DNA of 64,000 bases from Flagellatimonas centrodinii (GTDB taxonomy: Bacteria; Pseudomonadota; Gammaproteobacteria; Nevskiales; Nevskiaceae): the NCBI RefSeq assembly GCF_016918765.2, contig NZ_CP092104.1:2790001-2854000 (forward strand), in the 5' to 3' direction. Below are positions 18,466 through 28,168 of this stretch, piece by piece (within the stretch, counting starts at the first letter, position 1; each line of letters opens with the position of its first letter). The position numbers and the translations under genes were made by a program. The notes under the pieces were generated by a model. The model saw only the letters and a list, made by a program, of their open reading frames with translations. It was not told the DNA's origin and did not search any database.

Positions 18466-21150
18466 TCAGGTGTCGGCTTCGGGACGATTGAGCGTGCGGG
18501 TGATGACTTCGCGCAGCTCGTCGAGTAGCCGTTCGTCGGTGATGGGTCGATCAAGCCGATCGGTGATGTAGAAGACGTCCTCGGCGCGTTCGCCGATGGT
18601 GGCGATCTTGGCGGCATCCACCAGGATGCCGCGCTTGGCGAAGATTCTTCCGATCATCGACAGCAGGCCCGGCTGGTCGGCGGCCACCAATTCCAGCAGG
18701 GTGCGACGTCCGGCGGTGTCCTGGCGAAAATGTACCCGCGTCGGTGTGTCGAAATGTTTGAGCCGGTGCGGGGTGCGGCGATTGACCGAGACGGTAGAGG
18801 TCTCCGGATCGCTCAGCACCTTGCGCAGCTGCTCGGTGATTTCGGGTGAGCGGACGCTGGCATCGATCGGACGATTGTCGGTTTCGGCAACCACGTAGGT
18901 GTCGAGCACGTGACCGTCACGGGTCGTGTGCAGCCGGGCGTCGAGGATGTTGAGGCCCAACCGGGCCAACACGCCGGTCGACAGGCCGAACAAATGATCG
19001 CGATCGTAGGTGTAGATGAAGACCGAGGTGCCGCGCTCCGGCAGCGTCTTGACCAACACCAGGGGCATCGAGGACTCGCTGACCTGCAGCAGTTCCGGCA
19101 GGTGCCAGGCCAGTTCCTCGGGACTGTGCCGGAGGAAATAGTCGGCGTCGAATTGCGACCAGACCGCCGCAACGGATTCGCGGGACACCGCCTGGTCCGA
19201 CAGCAGCGCCAGCGCCTCGGCCTTGACCTCGGCGATCAGTTCTTCTTCCCGCAAGGGGTTGCTGAGGCCCCGCTCAAGTGCCCGGGCGGTGGAGTTGTAG
19301 AGCTCGGTCAGCAGGCTCTCGCGCCAGGAGTTCCACAGCGCCGGGTTAGTGGCACGGATGTCGGCGCAGGTCAGCAGAAACAGATAGTCCAGCCGGTGAC
19401 GGTCCTCCACCTTGGAGGCAAAGGTGGCGATCACCTGGGGATCGGTCACGTCCTGCTTCTGGGCGGTGAGCGACATCATCAGGTGCTGGCGCACCAGCCA
19501 GGCGACCAGTTCGGCATCGGCATGGGACAGGCCATGTTCGAGACAGAAGGTTCGGGCCTCGTCGCTGCCGAGTTCGCTGTGGTCGCCGCCCCGGCCCTTC
19601 GCCATGTCGTGGAACAGGGCGCCGAGATACAACAGTTCCGGCTTCGGCAGACGCTTCATCACCTCATGCGCGAAGGGCAGCTCGTCGGCGAAGCGCTGCA
19701 TCACGAAGCGACGGGTGTTGCGCACCACGTAGAGCACATGCTCGTCGACAGTGAGGGTGTGAAACAGGTCGTACTGCATCAGACCGACGATGGTGCCAAA
19801 CGCCGGCAGATAGGCGCCGAGCACGCCGTAACGGTTCATCCGCCGCAGATTGCGGGTCAGGCCGCGGCCCTCGCGGAACAGTTCAATGAAGATGCTGCGG
19901 GCGCGCACGTCGCGACGCACGCTGTCATCGAGCAGTTTGCGATCGCGCAGGATCATGCGCAGCGTCTGCGCGCGGATGCCATCCAGCCGCGGATGGGTCT
20001 GCAGCAGGTTGAAGATCTCCAGCAGGGCCCAGGGGGTGCGCCGGAACACGTCGTCGTCCACCGCTTCTATGTAGTTGCCTCGCTGCTGGAACCGGCTATT
20101 GAGCGGCACCACCGGCGCCGGCACGCCGCCATCGAGGATGGCCTCCTCGAACAGTTGCAGCAGCAGGTCATTGAGGCAGGACAGCGACTTGATCGTGCGG
20201 TAATACAGCTGCATGAACTGTTCGACGCCGCGATTGCGGTCATTGTCGATGTAGCCGAACAGTTCGCCCACCTTGATCTGATGATCGAACAGCAGGCGGT
20301 CTTCGCGACGGCCGGTGATCATGTGCAGCGCGAAACGCACCCGCCAGAGGAAATCCTGTCCGGCGAACAACTCGTCACATTCCTGCTTGGTGAGGAACCC
20401 GCGTTCGCGAAGTTCACTCAGGGTGCCACTGCCAAAATGGCGCCGGGCCACCCAGGCCACGGTATGGATGTCGCGCAGCCCGCCCGGGCTCTCCTTGACG
20501 TTCGGCTCAAGCTTGTATCCGGTATCGTCATACTTGCGATAGCGCGCCGCCTGTTCGGCCTTCTTGGCCTCGAAGAACGCGCGCACCGGCCACAGCCGGT
20601 CCGGGGTCAGCGCCGCCTGCATTTCATTGACCAGCCGGGGATCTCCGGCCAGCCGACGCGCTTCCAGCAGATTGGTGATGACGGTGATGTCCTTCTCCGC
20701 CTCCAGCACGCAGTCCTCGATGGTGCGGACACTTTGGCCGACTTCGAGACCGATGTCCCAGCCGAAGGCGGTGATCTGTTCCAGTGCGGAGCGATGCAGG
20801 TTCAGTGCATCATTCTGGTGCAGTAACAGAATGTCGATGTCCGAATGCGGCAGCAGTTCGCCACGGCCATAGCCGCCGACCGCGACCAGCGCGAGATCGG
20901 GGGGGTCGTCTGGCAGAAACTTCGCCCAGACCGCCGCCAGCACCTCGTCGACCAGGTGGGCGCGGGCGAACACCAGGGTCTCCGCCGAGGCGCCGTCGTG
21001 GAACAGGCTGAACAGCCGCTCCCGCCCCCAGGCGAGGGTGTCGCGGAAGGCGGCAACCGAGAACTGGCCGGCGGCCAGGCGGGCACGGATACGCTGCGGG
21101 GAGAAGACGTTGGCGCCTTCGTCACCATCGTCGTCAAGAGCTGAGTTCAT
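18466..21150 (-). CDS. glnD: Bifunctional [protein-PII] uridylyltransferase/uridylyl-removing enzyme
   Basis: Nitrogen sensor that uridylylates PII when glutamine is low and deuridylylates it when high. The 894-residue protein is full length. The nucleotidyltransferase motif GGYGRGEL with HSDIDILLL is near residues 90-110. The HD domain motif LFHDMAKGRGGDHSELG is around residue 515. Two C-terminal ACT domains bind glutamine. The ATG overlaps the last base of the map stop codon (TAATG). Ends 73 bp before dapD. Confidence 0.97.
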   Translation of the reverse strand: MNSALDDDGDEGANVFSPQRIRARLAAGQFSVAAFRDTLAWGRERLFSLFHDGASAETLVFARAHLVDEVLAAVWAKFLPDDPPDLALVAVGGYGRGELLPHSDIDILLLHQNDALNLHRSALEQITAFGWDIGLEVGQSVRTIEDCVLEAEKDITVITNLLEARRLAGDPRLVNEMQAALTPDRLWPVRAFFEAKKAEQAARYRKYDDTGYKLEPNVKESPGGLRDIHTVAWVARRHFGSGTLSELRERGFLTKQECDELFAGQDFLWRVRFALHMITGRREDRLLFDHQIKVGELFGYIDNDRNRGVEQFMQLYYRTIKSLSCLNDLLLQLFEEAILDGGVPAPVVPLNSRFQQRGNYIEAVDDDVFRRTPWALLEIFNLLQTHPRLDGIRAQTLRMILRDRKLLDDSVRRDVRARSIFIELFREGRGLTRNLRRMNRYGVLGAYLPAFGTIVGLMQYDLFHTLTVDEHVLYVVRNTRRFVMQRFADELPFAHEVMKRLPKPELLYLGALFHDMAKGRGGDHSELGSDEARTFCLEHGLSHADAELVAWLVRQHLMMSLTAQKQDVTDPQVIATFASKVEDRHRLDYLFLLTCADIRATNPALWNSWRESLLTELYNSTARALERGLSNPLREEELIAEVKAEALALLSDQAVSRESVAAVWSQFDADYFLRHSPEELAWHLPELLQVSESSMPLVLVKTLPERGTSVFIYTYDRDHLFGLSTGVLARLGLNILDARLHTTRDGHVLDTYVVAETDNRPIDASVRSPEITEQLRKVLSDPETSTVSVNRRTPHRLKHFDTPTRVHFRQDTAGRRTLLELVAADQPGLLSMIGRIFAKRGILVDAAKIATIGERAEDVFYITDRLDRPITDERLLDELREVITRTLNRPEADT

Positions 21151-21932
21151 TACAGGGCCCCGTCACGTAGCGTCAGGACCTCGAAGCCGGTTTCGGTCAC
21201 CAGGATGGTGTGTTCCCACTGGGCGGACAGGGCATGGTCTTTGGTCACCACGGTCCACTGATCGGGCAACTCCTTCACCTCGGCGCGCCCGGCGTTGAGC
21301 ATGGGTTCGATGGTGAACGTCATGCCGGGCACCAGTTCAAGACCCGTGCCAGGCCGCCCGTAGTGCACCACTTGCGGGTCTTCGTGGAACACCTCGCCGA
21401 TGCCATGGCCACAGTACTCGCGGACGATGCTGAAGCCGCGCGCTTCGGCATAAATCTGGATGGCGTGGCCGATATCGCCCAGCCGGGCGCCGGGCTTGAC
21501 CTGACGGATGCCCTCGATCATCGCCTGATGGCAGGTTTCGACCAACCGGCGGCCGAGCACCGAGGGCTCGCCGACGAAGTACATCTTGCTGGTGTCGCCG
21601 TGGAATCCGTCCTTGATCACCGTGACATCGATATTGAGGATGTCGCCCTTCTTCAGCACCTTGGGGCCGGGAATGCCGTGGCAAACCACATGATTGACCG
21701 AGGTGCAGATGGCGCCGGTGAACGGCGGGCGGGAGCCGCCGGCGGTATACCCGACGGTGGCGGAGACGCAACCGAGCGGTCCTTCGATGTAGTGTCGGGC
21801 AATGCGGTCAAGCTCGGCGGTGCTGATACCGGGGCGGACGTGGTCCTCCAGCATCATCAGCACCGAGGCGGCGGCTTCACCGGCCGCGCGCATCTTGGCC
21901 TGTGCATCGGGGGATTTCAGCGTAATGCCCAT
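21150..21932 (-). CDS. map: Methionine aminopeptidase, type I
   Basis: Removes the initiator methionine from nascent proteins. The 260-residue protein has all five metal ligands: two Asp in DVTVIKDGFHGDTSKMY, His in CGHGIG, Glu in TIEPML and Glu in QWEHT. The ATG at 21932 gives the expected start MGITLKSPDAQAKMR; the open frame beyond it runs into the divergent rpsB promoter region. It is divergent from rpsB, the usual arrangement. Confidence 0.96.
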   Translation of the reverse strand: MGITLKSPDAQAKMRAAGEAAASVLMMLEDHVRPGISTAELDRIARHYIEGPLGCVSATVGYTAGGSRPPFTGAICTSVNHVVCHGIPGPKVLKKGDILNIDVTVIKDGFHGDTSKMYFVGEPSVLGRRLVETCHQAMIEGIRQVKPGARLGDIGHAIQIYAEARGFSIVREYCGHGIGEVFHEDPQVVHYGRPGTGLELVPGMTFTIEPMLNAGRAEVKELPDQWTVVTKDHALSAQWEHTILVTETGFEVLTLRDGAL

Positions 21933-21981
21933 CAGGACGGTACTCACACCACCCTGGCCACCGGGTGCGGCCGAGAAGTGG

Positions 21982-22011
21982 TTGTTTTCAAAGGGGGCGC
22001 AATGGTATAAA
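21982..22011 (+). promoter_or_regulatory. Candidate rpsB-tsf promoter
   Basis: TTGTTT and TATAAA are separated by 18 bp. A GC-rich stretch (GCGCGCCC) follows the -10, as in stringently controlled ribosomal promoters. A 6-bp dyad GGGCGC/GCGCCC flanks the -10, and TTCAAAGG occurs on both sides as a direct repeat. Transcription would start near 22018. Confidence 0.5.
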
Positions 22012-22017
22012 GCGCGC

Positions 22018-22125
22018 CCTTCAAAGGCAATTGTGCCGATGAAGGAATTCATTCGCGCCGACCAAGGGTGACCGCCAGTCGGTTCACTGGCGCGATTTGC
22101 CACTATAACCCTAGGAGTCATGGCC
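22018..22125 (+). promoter_or_regulatory. rpsB 5' leader with hairpin (possible S2 autoregulatory element)
   Basis: The predicted ~108-nt untranslated leader contains a perfect 7-bp hairpin (CGCCAGT/ACTGGCG, 22073-22092) with a 6-nt loop, and a weaker ATGAA/TTCAT stem before it. Gammaproteobacterial rpsB leaders are known to be bound by S2 for feedback control. That this leader folds the same way is inference. Confidence 0.35.
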
Positions 22126-23058
22126 ATGGCCGATATCACCATGCGTCAGTTGCTGGAAGCCGGCGTTCACTTTGGACACCGCACCCGCTACTGGAACCCC
22201 CGGATGGAGCAGTTCATCTTCGGGGACCGCAACCGTATTCACATCATCAACCTCGAACAGACCCTGCCGATGCTGCGGGATGCCTGCTCGTATGCCGGCA
22301 AGATCGCCGCCAACGGCGGCCGCATTCTGTTCGTCGGGACCAAGCGCGCCGCCCGTGACGCGATCGAGGAAGAAGCCCGCCGCTGCGGCATGCCGTACAT
22401 CAGCCAGCGCTGGCTGGGTGGCATGCTCACCAACTTCAAGACGGTCAAGGCATCGGTCAAGCGCCTGATCGAAATGGAGAAGCAGGTCGAGGACGGCTCC
22501 ATCAACCGCCTCACCAAGAAGGAACAGCTGATGTTCCAGCGCGAGTTGGAAAAGCTCACCCGCTCGCTGGGCGGCATCAAGGGCATGCCGAGCCTGCCCG
22601 ACGGGCTGTTCATCATCGACACCGGCTACGAGAAGAACGCCGTGGCCGAGGCCCGCAAGCTGGGGATCCCGGTGATCGCCGTGGTCGACACCAACAACGA
22701 CCCCAGCCTGATCGACTGCGTGGTGCCCGGCAACGATGACGCCACCCGCGCCATCAAGGTTTACACCCAGTGTGTGGCCGACGCCATCATCGAAGCGCGT
22801 GCCGCCAGCGGCGTGCCGTTCCGCGAAGCGCCGGAAGAGCCCCAGGCCGACGAGCGTTCGTCGCGTCCGCGCCGGCCCGGTCCGCGTCGCGAGGGTGACC
22901 GCCCCCGTGGCGGTGGTGGTGGCAGCCGTGGCCCGGCACCGGTGAAGGCCGCTGAAGCGGCTCCGGCGCCGACCGCCGCGGTTGAAGCGCCGGCAGCTGC
23001 CGACGCACCGGCCGAGGCCGCACCCGCTGACACACCCGCCGCAACCTCAGGGGAATAG
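22126..23058 (+). CDS. rpsB: Small ribosomal subunit protein uS2, with long C-terminal tail
   Basis: Ribosomal protein S2, needed for 30S assembly with S1. The start [18 protein letters not shown] is canonical. ATG 22126 is chosen over ATG 22120 because AGGAG lies 8 nt before the former and only 2 nt before the latter. The conserved core ends near residue 233. The last ~77 residues form a low-complexity tail: a basic Arg/Pro/Gly part with a run of five glycines, then an Ala/Pro/Glu-rich part. E. coli S2 is 241 residues, this protein 310. Confidence 0.97.
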   Translation: MADITMRQLLEAGVHFGHRTRYWNPRMEQFIFGDRNRIHIINLEQTLPMLRDACSYAGKIAANGGRILFVGTKRAARDAIEEEARRCGMPYISQRWLGGMLTNFKTVKASVKRLIEMEKQVEDGSINRLTKKEQLMFQRELEKLTRSLGGIKGMPSLPDGLFIIDTGYEKNAVAEARKLGIPVIAVVDTNNDPSLIDCVVPGNDDATRAIKVYTQCVADAIIEARAASGVPFREAPEEPQADERSSRPRRPGPRREGDRPRGGGGGSRGPAPVKAAEAAPAPTAAVEAPAAADAPAEAAPADTPAATSGE

Positions 23059-23062
23059 CCGC

Positions 23063-23938
23063 ATGACCATTACAGCCGCGCTCGTCAAGGAACTGCGTGA
23101 CCGCACCAGTGCCGGGATGTCCGACTGCAAGAAAGCGCTGGAAGCGACCGGTGGCGATCTCGACAAGGCCGCAGAAAAGCTGCGCATGGACGGGATGGCC
23201 AAGGCCGACAAGAAGGGCGCCCGCGTGGCGGCCGAGGGCGTGATCGCGCTGGCCTCGGGCGATGACGCCATCGCCCTGGTCGAGCTCAACTCGGAAACCG
23301 ACTTTGTCTCCAAGGGCGACGACTTCAAGGCGTTCGCCCAGCAGGTCGCCGATCTGGCGCTCAAGCACCGCCCCGCAGATCTCGAGGCGCTGCTGAAGCT
23401 CGATGCCGGTAACGGCTCACTCGACGAACAGCGGCGCGGCATGGTGGCGCGGATCGGCGAGAACATCTCGGTCCGTCGCTTCGCCGTGGTGGCAAAGAGC
23501 GGTGGTGACATCGCGCATTACATGCACGGTGCCAAGATCGGCGTGGTGGTGGCGATGAAGCAGGGGAGTGCCGAAGTGGCGCGTGACGTGGCGATGCATA
23601 TTGCCGCGTCGAGCCCGCGCTTCCTCGATGCCGATGCGGTGCCCGAGGACGTGTTGGCGGCCGAGCGCAAGATCATCGAGGCGCAGTCGGCCGAGCAGGC
23701 CGCCGGTAAGCCGGCTGAGATCGTGGCCAAGATGATGGATGGCAAGATCCGCAAGTTCGTTGCCGAAATCACCCTGACCGGTCAGCCGTTCGTGAAGAAT
23801 CCGGACCAGACGGTGGCGCAGCTGCTGAAGGCTCATGATGCCGAAGTGGCCAGTTTCGTCCGCTTCGCGGTGGGCGAGGGGATCGAGAAGGAAGTGACCA
23901 ACTTCGCGGACGAGGTGGCGGCCCAGGCCGGCCTCTGA
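23063..23938 (+). CDS. tsf: Elongation factor Ts
   Basis: Guanine-nucleotide exchange factor for EF-Tu. The 291-residue protein has the N-terminal UBA-like motif ELRDRTSAGMSDCKKALEA. The EF-Tu contact segment TDFVS lies near residue 80, and two core subdomains follow. ATG 23063 lies 4 nt after the rpsB stop with AGGGGA upstream. A strong terminator follows the gene, so rpsB-tsf is a two-gene unit. Confidence 0.97.
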   Translation: MTITAALVKELRDRTSAGMSDCKKALEATGGDLDKAAEKLRMDGMAKADKKGARVAAEGVIALASGDDAIALVELNSETDFVSKGDDFKAFAQQVADLALKHRPADLEALLKLDAGNGSLDEQRRGMVARIGENISVRRFAVVAKSGGDIAHYMHGAKIGVVVAMKQGSAEVARDVAMHIAASSPRFLDADAVPEDVLAAERKIIEAQSAEQAAGKPAEIVAKMMDGKIRKFVAEITLTGQPFVKNPDQTVAQLLKAHDAEVASFVRFAVGEGIEKEVTNFADEVAAQAGL

Positions 23939-23970
23939 AGCCCGCTTCTCGGTTACCATTGCAGTATCTG

Positions 23971-23996
23971 AAAAGGCCCCGGAAACGGGGCCTTTT
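23971..23996 (+). terminator. Intrinsic terminator of rpsB-tsf
   Basis: A perfect 11-bp stem (AAAAGGCCCCG / CGGGGCCTTTT) closes on GAAA, a GNRA tetraloop. The 3' arm ends in TTTT. The A-run on the 5' side would also allow termination from the opposite strand. Confidence 0.85.
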
Positions 23997-24052
23997 CCTA
24001 GGACCCGCCGACACGCTGCCGGCGGGACTGACGCGTCCCAGAGGGAACTGCC

Positions 24053-24775
24053 ATGTCGTCTTCGCCTGTGTACCAACGGATCCTGCTGAAGCTGTCTGGT
24101 GAAGCGCTGATGGGCGATGCCAATTTCGGTATTGCCCCGCAGGTGATGAATTTTCTCGCCGGTGAGCTCAAGTTGGTGATCGACGCCGGCGTGCAGGTGG
24201 CGCTGGTCGTGGGCGGCGGCAACATCTTCCGTGGCGAAGGCCTCGCGCGTGCCGGGATGGATCGGATCACCGGCGACCATATGGGGATGTTGGCCACCGT
24301 CATCAACGCACTGGCATTGCAGGATGCCGTTGAACGGGTCGGGCTGGAGGTGCGGGTGATGAGCGCCCTGCGCATCAACCAGGTCTGTGAGGACTACATC
24401 CGGCGACGGGCCGTACGCCACCTCGAAAAAGGCCGTGTGGTGATCTTCGCTTCCGGCACCGGCAACCCCTTCTTTACCACGGATTCGGCGGCAGCCCTGC
24501 GCGCGGTCGAGGTGGGTGCCGACTTGCTACTCAAGGCCACCAAGGTCGATGGTATCTACACCGCGGACCCCAAGAAGGATGCGACCGCGACCCGGTATGC
24601 CGAGCTTACCTATGACCAGGCCATCGACGGACGTCTCGGCGTCATGGACCAGACCGCCCTGGTGCTCGCCCGCGATCACCGGATGAAACTCTGCGTCTAC
24701 GATATGGACCGTCCGGGTGCGTTGATGCGCATCCTCGGCGGCGATACCTCGATCGGCACTTACGTGCAGGCCTGA
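24053..24775 (+). CDS. pyrH: UMP kinase
   Basis: Phosphorylates UMP to UDP. The 240-residue protein of the amino-acid kinase fold has the phosphate loops KLSGEALMG and [10 protein letters not shown], and the [12 protein letters not shown] segment. It opens the pyrH-frr-uppS-cdsA-dxr-rseP run. Its promoter should lie between the tsf terminator and the ATG, but I see no clear hexamers there. Confidence 0.97.
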   Translation: MSSSPVYQRILLKLSGEALMGDANFGIAPQVMNFLAGELKLVIDAGVQVALVVGGGNIFRGEGLARAGMDRITGDHMGMLATVINALALQDAVERVGLEVRVMSALRINQVCEDYIRRRAVRHLEKGRVVIFASGTGNPFFTTDSAAALRAVEVGADLLLKATKVDGIYTADPKKDATATRYAELTYDQAIDGRLGVMDQTALVLARDHRMKLCVYDMDRPGALMRILGGDTSIGTYVQA

Positions 24776-24812
24776 ACACTTTCGTGCTGTTCCCCATTTT
24801 TCGGAGTTGACC

Positions 24813-25376
24813 ATGACCGATCTCACCACGCTCAAGCGCGACGGCGAAAAGCGGATGCAGAAGTGCATCGACACCCTCGGTAACCAATTGATGAAGCTGC
24901 GTACCGGCCGCGCCAACGCGTCCCTGCTTGATCATGTCCGGGTCGATTATTACGGCTCCGAGGTGCCGGTCTCGCAGTTGGCCAACGTGGTGGTGGAGGA
25001 TGCCCGCACGTTGTCCATTACCCCGTGGGAAAAGAACATGGTGTCGGTGGTGGAGAAAGCCATCCTCACCTCCGATCTCGGACTGACCCCGAACACCGCT
25101 GGCAATACCATGCGCATCAACCTGCCACCGCTGACCGAAGAACGGCGGCGTGAGCTGGTGAAGGTGGTGAAGGGCGAGGCCGAGCAGGCCAAGGTAGCGA
25201 TTCGCGGGATCCGCCGCGATGCCAACCAGACAGTCAAGGACATGCTCAAGGACAAGGCGATCACCGCCGACGACGAAAAGCGGGCCGAAGCCGATATCCA
25301 GAAGCTGACCGACCAGTATGTGACCAAGGTCGACGATGTCGCTGCCGCCAAGGAAAAGGAGTTGATGGCGATCTGA
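24813..25376 (+). CDS. frr: Ribosome recycling factor
   Basis: Splits post-termination ribosomes with EF-G. The 187-residue protein has the standard length and the motifs LRTGRANASLLD, YYGSEVPVSQLA and the C-terminal three-helix bundle (VKDMLKDKAITADDEKRAE). GGAG lies 7 nt before ATG 24813, which rules out the TTG two codons upstream. Confidence 0.97.
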   Translation: MTDLTTLKRDGEKRMQKCIDTLGNQLMKLRTGRANASLLDHVRVDYYGSEVPVSQLANVVVEDARTLSITPWEKNMVSVVEKAILTSDLGLTPNTAGNTMRINLPPLTEERRRELVKVVKGEAEQAKVAIRGIRRDANQTVKDMLKDKAITADDEKRAEADIQKLTDQYVTKVDDVAAAKEKELMAI

Positions 25377-25381
25377 GGCTG

Positions 25382-26098
25382 ATGTCCGTCCCCAGTGACA
25401 AGCTGCCCCGGCATGTGGCCGTCATCATGGACGGCAATGGCCGCTGGGCGCAGCACCGCGGCGAAGCGCGTGGATTCGGCCACCGTGCCGGGGTCGAGGC
25501 CGCCAGAGGGCTGATGAAGGCGGCGGCGGAGTACGGCATCGAGGTACTGACGGTTTACGCCTTCTCGCAGGAGAACTGGCAACGCCCGGGTGCCGAGGTG
25601 GCGTTGCTGATGCAGCTGTTCTCGCGCGCCCTGGACCGGGAGGTTGCCGAACTGCACGCCAACAACCTGCGGCTCCGGTTTATCGGCGACCGCAGCAGGT
25701 TCGAAGGCGCCCTGACCCGGGCGATGGGCCGTGCCGAAGCCCTGACGGCGGGCAACACCGGGATGACCATCCTCATTGCCATCGGCTACAGTGGGCAATG
25801 GGAGCTCGTGCAGGCGGCAGAACGCTGTCGTCTGGCAGGGACACCGGTCACCGTGAGCGCGTTGGCGGCACAGCTGGAAACGGCCGGCCTGCCCGACGTC
25901 GACCTGTTGATCCGCAGTGGCGGCGAGCACCGGATCAGCAACTTCCTGCTCTGGCAGTCGGCCTACGCCGAACTGTACTTCACTGATCAACTCTGGCCCG
26001 ATTTCAATCGCGAGGCGTTTGACGCCGCACTGCACTGGTACGCTGCCCGTGAGCGCCGCTTCGGCGGCCTGGCAACGCCGGGCGACTCAACAACCTGA
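25382..26098 (+). CDS. uppS: Undecaprenyl diphosphate synthase (cis-prenyltransferase)
   Basis: Makes the C55 lipid carrier for peptidoglycan and O-antigen. The 238-residue protein has MDGNGRWA with the catalytic Asp near residue 18. It also has the late motif RSGGEHRISNFLLWQSAYAE; here one residue differs from the more usual RTSGE form. Starts 5 nt after frr. Confidence 0.96.
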   Translation: MSVPSDKLPRHVAVIMDGNGRWAQHRGEARGFGHRAGVEAARGLMKAAAEYGIEVLTVYAFSQENWQRPGAEVALLMQLFSRALDREVAELHANNLRLRFIGDRSRFEGALTRAMGRAEALTAGNTGMTILIAIGYSGQWELVQAAERCRLAGTPVTVSALAAQLETAGLPDVDLLIRSGGEHRISNFLLWQSAYAELYFTDQLWPDFNREAFDAALHWYAARERRFGGLATPGDSTT

Positions 26099-26156
26099 CC
26101 GCCGACGCGCATACTGCGCGGAATCGGCCCCGCAACCGCGGCGACACCACAACATC

Positions 26157-26981
26157 ATGCTGCTACCCCGTCTGCTGACCGCCCTGATTCTGCTGCCACT
26201 GCTGTTGGGGCTGGTCTGGTTTGCGCCAACGGTTTGGGTCTATGCCGTATTCGCAGGGGTTGGTGGCCTGGCCGCCCGGGAGTGGGCGGCCCTGTGTGCT
26301 TGGGGGCGGCGACCTGGCGCCGGGGTCGCCTACGGTGGGCTGGTGGTCGGCATGCTGGCGGTGGCCTGGTGTCTGCCCGCACGTGACCAGTGGCTACCCT
26401 GGTTGCTCGGGCTCGCCGCACTGCATTGGCTGGCGGCAGTGTTTTGGTTGCGGGCCGGCCCCACGCGGCTGGCAGCGCTCGCCGACAGTCCGCTGAGTGC
26501 GGTGCAAGGATTGCTCCTGCTCTCCACCACGATGCTCGCATGTGCGCATCTGCATGCGCAGCCCGACGGTGCCGTCAAGTTGTTGTTCGCCTTCTTTCTG
26601 GTGTTTGCCGCCGATGTCGGCGCCTACCTGGCCGGTCGCAACCTCGGTCGCCACAAGCTGGCGCCGGCGATCTCTCCGGGCAAGACGCTGGAAGGTGCAG
26701 TGGGGGGTCTTGTGCTGTGCGGCCTGTGGGCGCTGACAGCGGGGGTGTGGATTTTCGCCATTCAGGGATGGGCCGCCGTCGGATTGGTGGTGCTGTGTCT
26801 GGTTGTGGCCGCGGGGTCGGTGGTGGGCGACTTGCTGGAATCCGCTTTCAAGCGTGCGGCCGGGGTCAAGGACAGCGGCCAGTTGCTACCCGGTCATGGC
26901 GGTGTGCTGGATCGAGTCGACAGCGTGGTGGCGGCACTGCCATTGTTCACCTTCGGGCTCATGCTGATGGGGTTGGCATGA
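26157..26981 (+). CDS. cdsA: Phosphatidate cytidylyltransferase (CDP-DAG synthase)
   Basis: Makes CDP-diacylglycerol, the substrate of PssA encoded at the start of the window. The 274-residue protein has about eight membrane helices. It carries the family signature S-A-F-K-R-x4-K-D-S-G-x3-P-G-H-G-G-V-L-D-R-x-D near the C-terminus. I chose ATG 26157; the frame is open far upstream, overlapping uppS, but only from this ATG does it look like the family. The stop overlaps the dxr start (ATGA). Confidence 0.95.
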   Translation: MLLPRLLTALILLPLLLGLVWFAPTVWVYAVFAGVGGLAAREWAALCAWGRRPGAGVAYGGLVVGMLAVAWCLPARDQWLPWLLGLAALHWLAAVFWLRAGPTRLAALADSPLSAVQGLLLLSTTMLACAHLHAQPDGAVKLLFAFFLVFAADVGAYLAGRNLGRHKLAPAISPGKTLEGAVGGLVLCGLWALTAGVWIFAIQGWAAVGLVVLCLVVAAGSVVGDLLESAFKRAAGVKDSGQLLPGHGGVLDRVDSVVAALPLFTFGLMLMGLA

Positions 26982-28168
26982 AGCAGTTGGTGGTGCTCGG
27001 CGCGACCGGTACCGTCGGTCGCAATACGCTGGACGTCGCGGCGCGGCATCCGCAACGGGTCACGGTGCTGGCGCTGACCGCCAACCGGGATGTCGACACC
27101 ATGTTTGGCCTTTGCCAGGTGCATCGACCGGCGTTGGCCGTCATGCGCGATGCCGGGGCCGCGCTGACCCTTGGACAACGGTTGCGAATGTCCGGCCTGG
27201 CCACCGAGGTCCTCGCGGGTGCTGACGGATTGCACAGCGCAGCCTGTCTGCCGACGGCAACGCACGTGATGTCGGCGATCGTCGGTGCAGCGGGCCTGCT
27301 GCCAACGCTGGCGGCGGTGGATGCCGGCAAGCACGTGCTGATCGCCAACAAGGAGCCACTGGTGATGGCCGGGCCCTTGATCATGGCCGCCGCCGCCCGC
27401 AGCGGCGCAGTGATTCTGCCGATCGACTCCGAACACAACGCTATCTTCCAGTGTCTGCCGGCAGGTTATCGCTGCGGGGCGGTGCCCCAGGGCGTTGCCG
27501 GCCTGGTGCTCACCGCATCGGGCGGGCCGTTTCGTGACTGGACGCCGGCACAGTTGGCAGCCGCGACCCCGGAAGCGGCGGTCAAACACCCCAACTGGGT
27601 AATGGGCCCCAAAATTTCGGTGGATTCGGCCACCATGATGAACAAGGGCCTCGAGCTGATCGAAGCTGCGGCCCTGTATGACCTGCCAGCCGACCGGCTG
27701 TCAGTGGTGATTCATCCCGAAAGCGCTGTGCACTCGCTGGTGAGTTACGTCGATGGCTCCCAGCTGGCCCAGCTCGGCAGCCCCGATATGCGGGTGCCGA
27801 TCGCCCATGCACTGGCATGGCCGGAGCGGTGGGCATCAGGCGTTGCACCGCTGGATCTGGTGGCACTGGGCCGGATGCACTTCGAGGCGCCGGACCCTCA
27901 GCGGTTCCCCTGCCTGGACCTCGCGCGCGCCGCCTTGCAGGCTGGCGGACAGGCGCCGCTGGTGTTGAACGCCGCCAATGAAGTTGCGGTCCAAGCCTTC
28001 CTCGACCATCAGATGGGATTCATGGACATGCCGCGCGTGATCGAACACTGCCTGGAGGCCCACCCGGCGCCGTGCGCCAACGACCTGGATGCCGTGTTGG
28101 CGCTGGACGCCGCCGTGCGGCAGACGGCACGGGCGGCAGTCGGGCGGACGCCGGAGATGTCGGCATGA
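26978..28168 (+). CDS. dxr: 1-deoxy-D-xylulose 5-phosphate reductoisomerase
   Basis: Second enzyme of the MEP isoprenoid pathway; ispD and ispF of the same pathway are at 48-49 kb. The 396-residue protein has the NADPH loop VLGATGTVGRNTLDV, ANKEPLVMAG, metal-binding PIDSEHNAIFQ, and the SASGGPF-like TASGGPF. The ATG overlaps the cdsA stop and its own stop overlaps the rseP start (both ATGA). Confidence 0.97.
   Translation: MKQLVVLGATGTVGRNTLDVAARHPQRVTVLALTANRDVDTMFGLCQVHRPALAVMRDAGAALTLGQRLRMSGLATEVLAGADGLHSAACLPTATHVMSAIVGAAGLLPTLAAVDAGKHVLIANKEPLVMAGPLIMAAAARSGAVILPIDSEHNAIFQCLPAGYRCGAVPQGVAGLVLTASGGPFRDWTPAQLAAATPEAAVKHPNWVMGPKISVDSATMMNKGLELIEAAALYDLPADRLSVVIHPESAVHSLVSYVDGSQLAQLGSPDMRVPIAHALAWPERWASGVAPLDLVALGRMHFEAPDPQRFPCLDLARAALQAGGQAPLVLNAANEVAVQAFLDHQMGFMDMPRVIEHCLEAHPAPCANDLDAVLALDAAVRQTARAAVGRTPEMSA

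Noticed and set aside
18910-20826. 638-codon plus-strand open frame antisense to glnD
   Set aside because: Same cause: third-position GC bias leaves the antisense frame open. glnD itself has all catalytic motifs.
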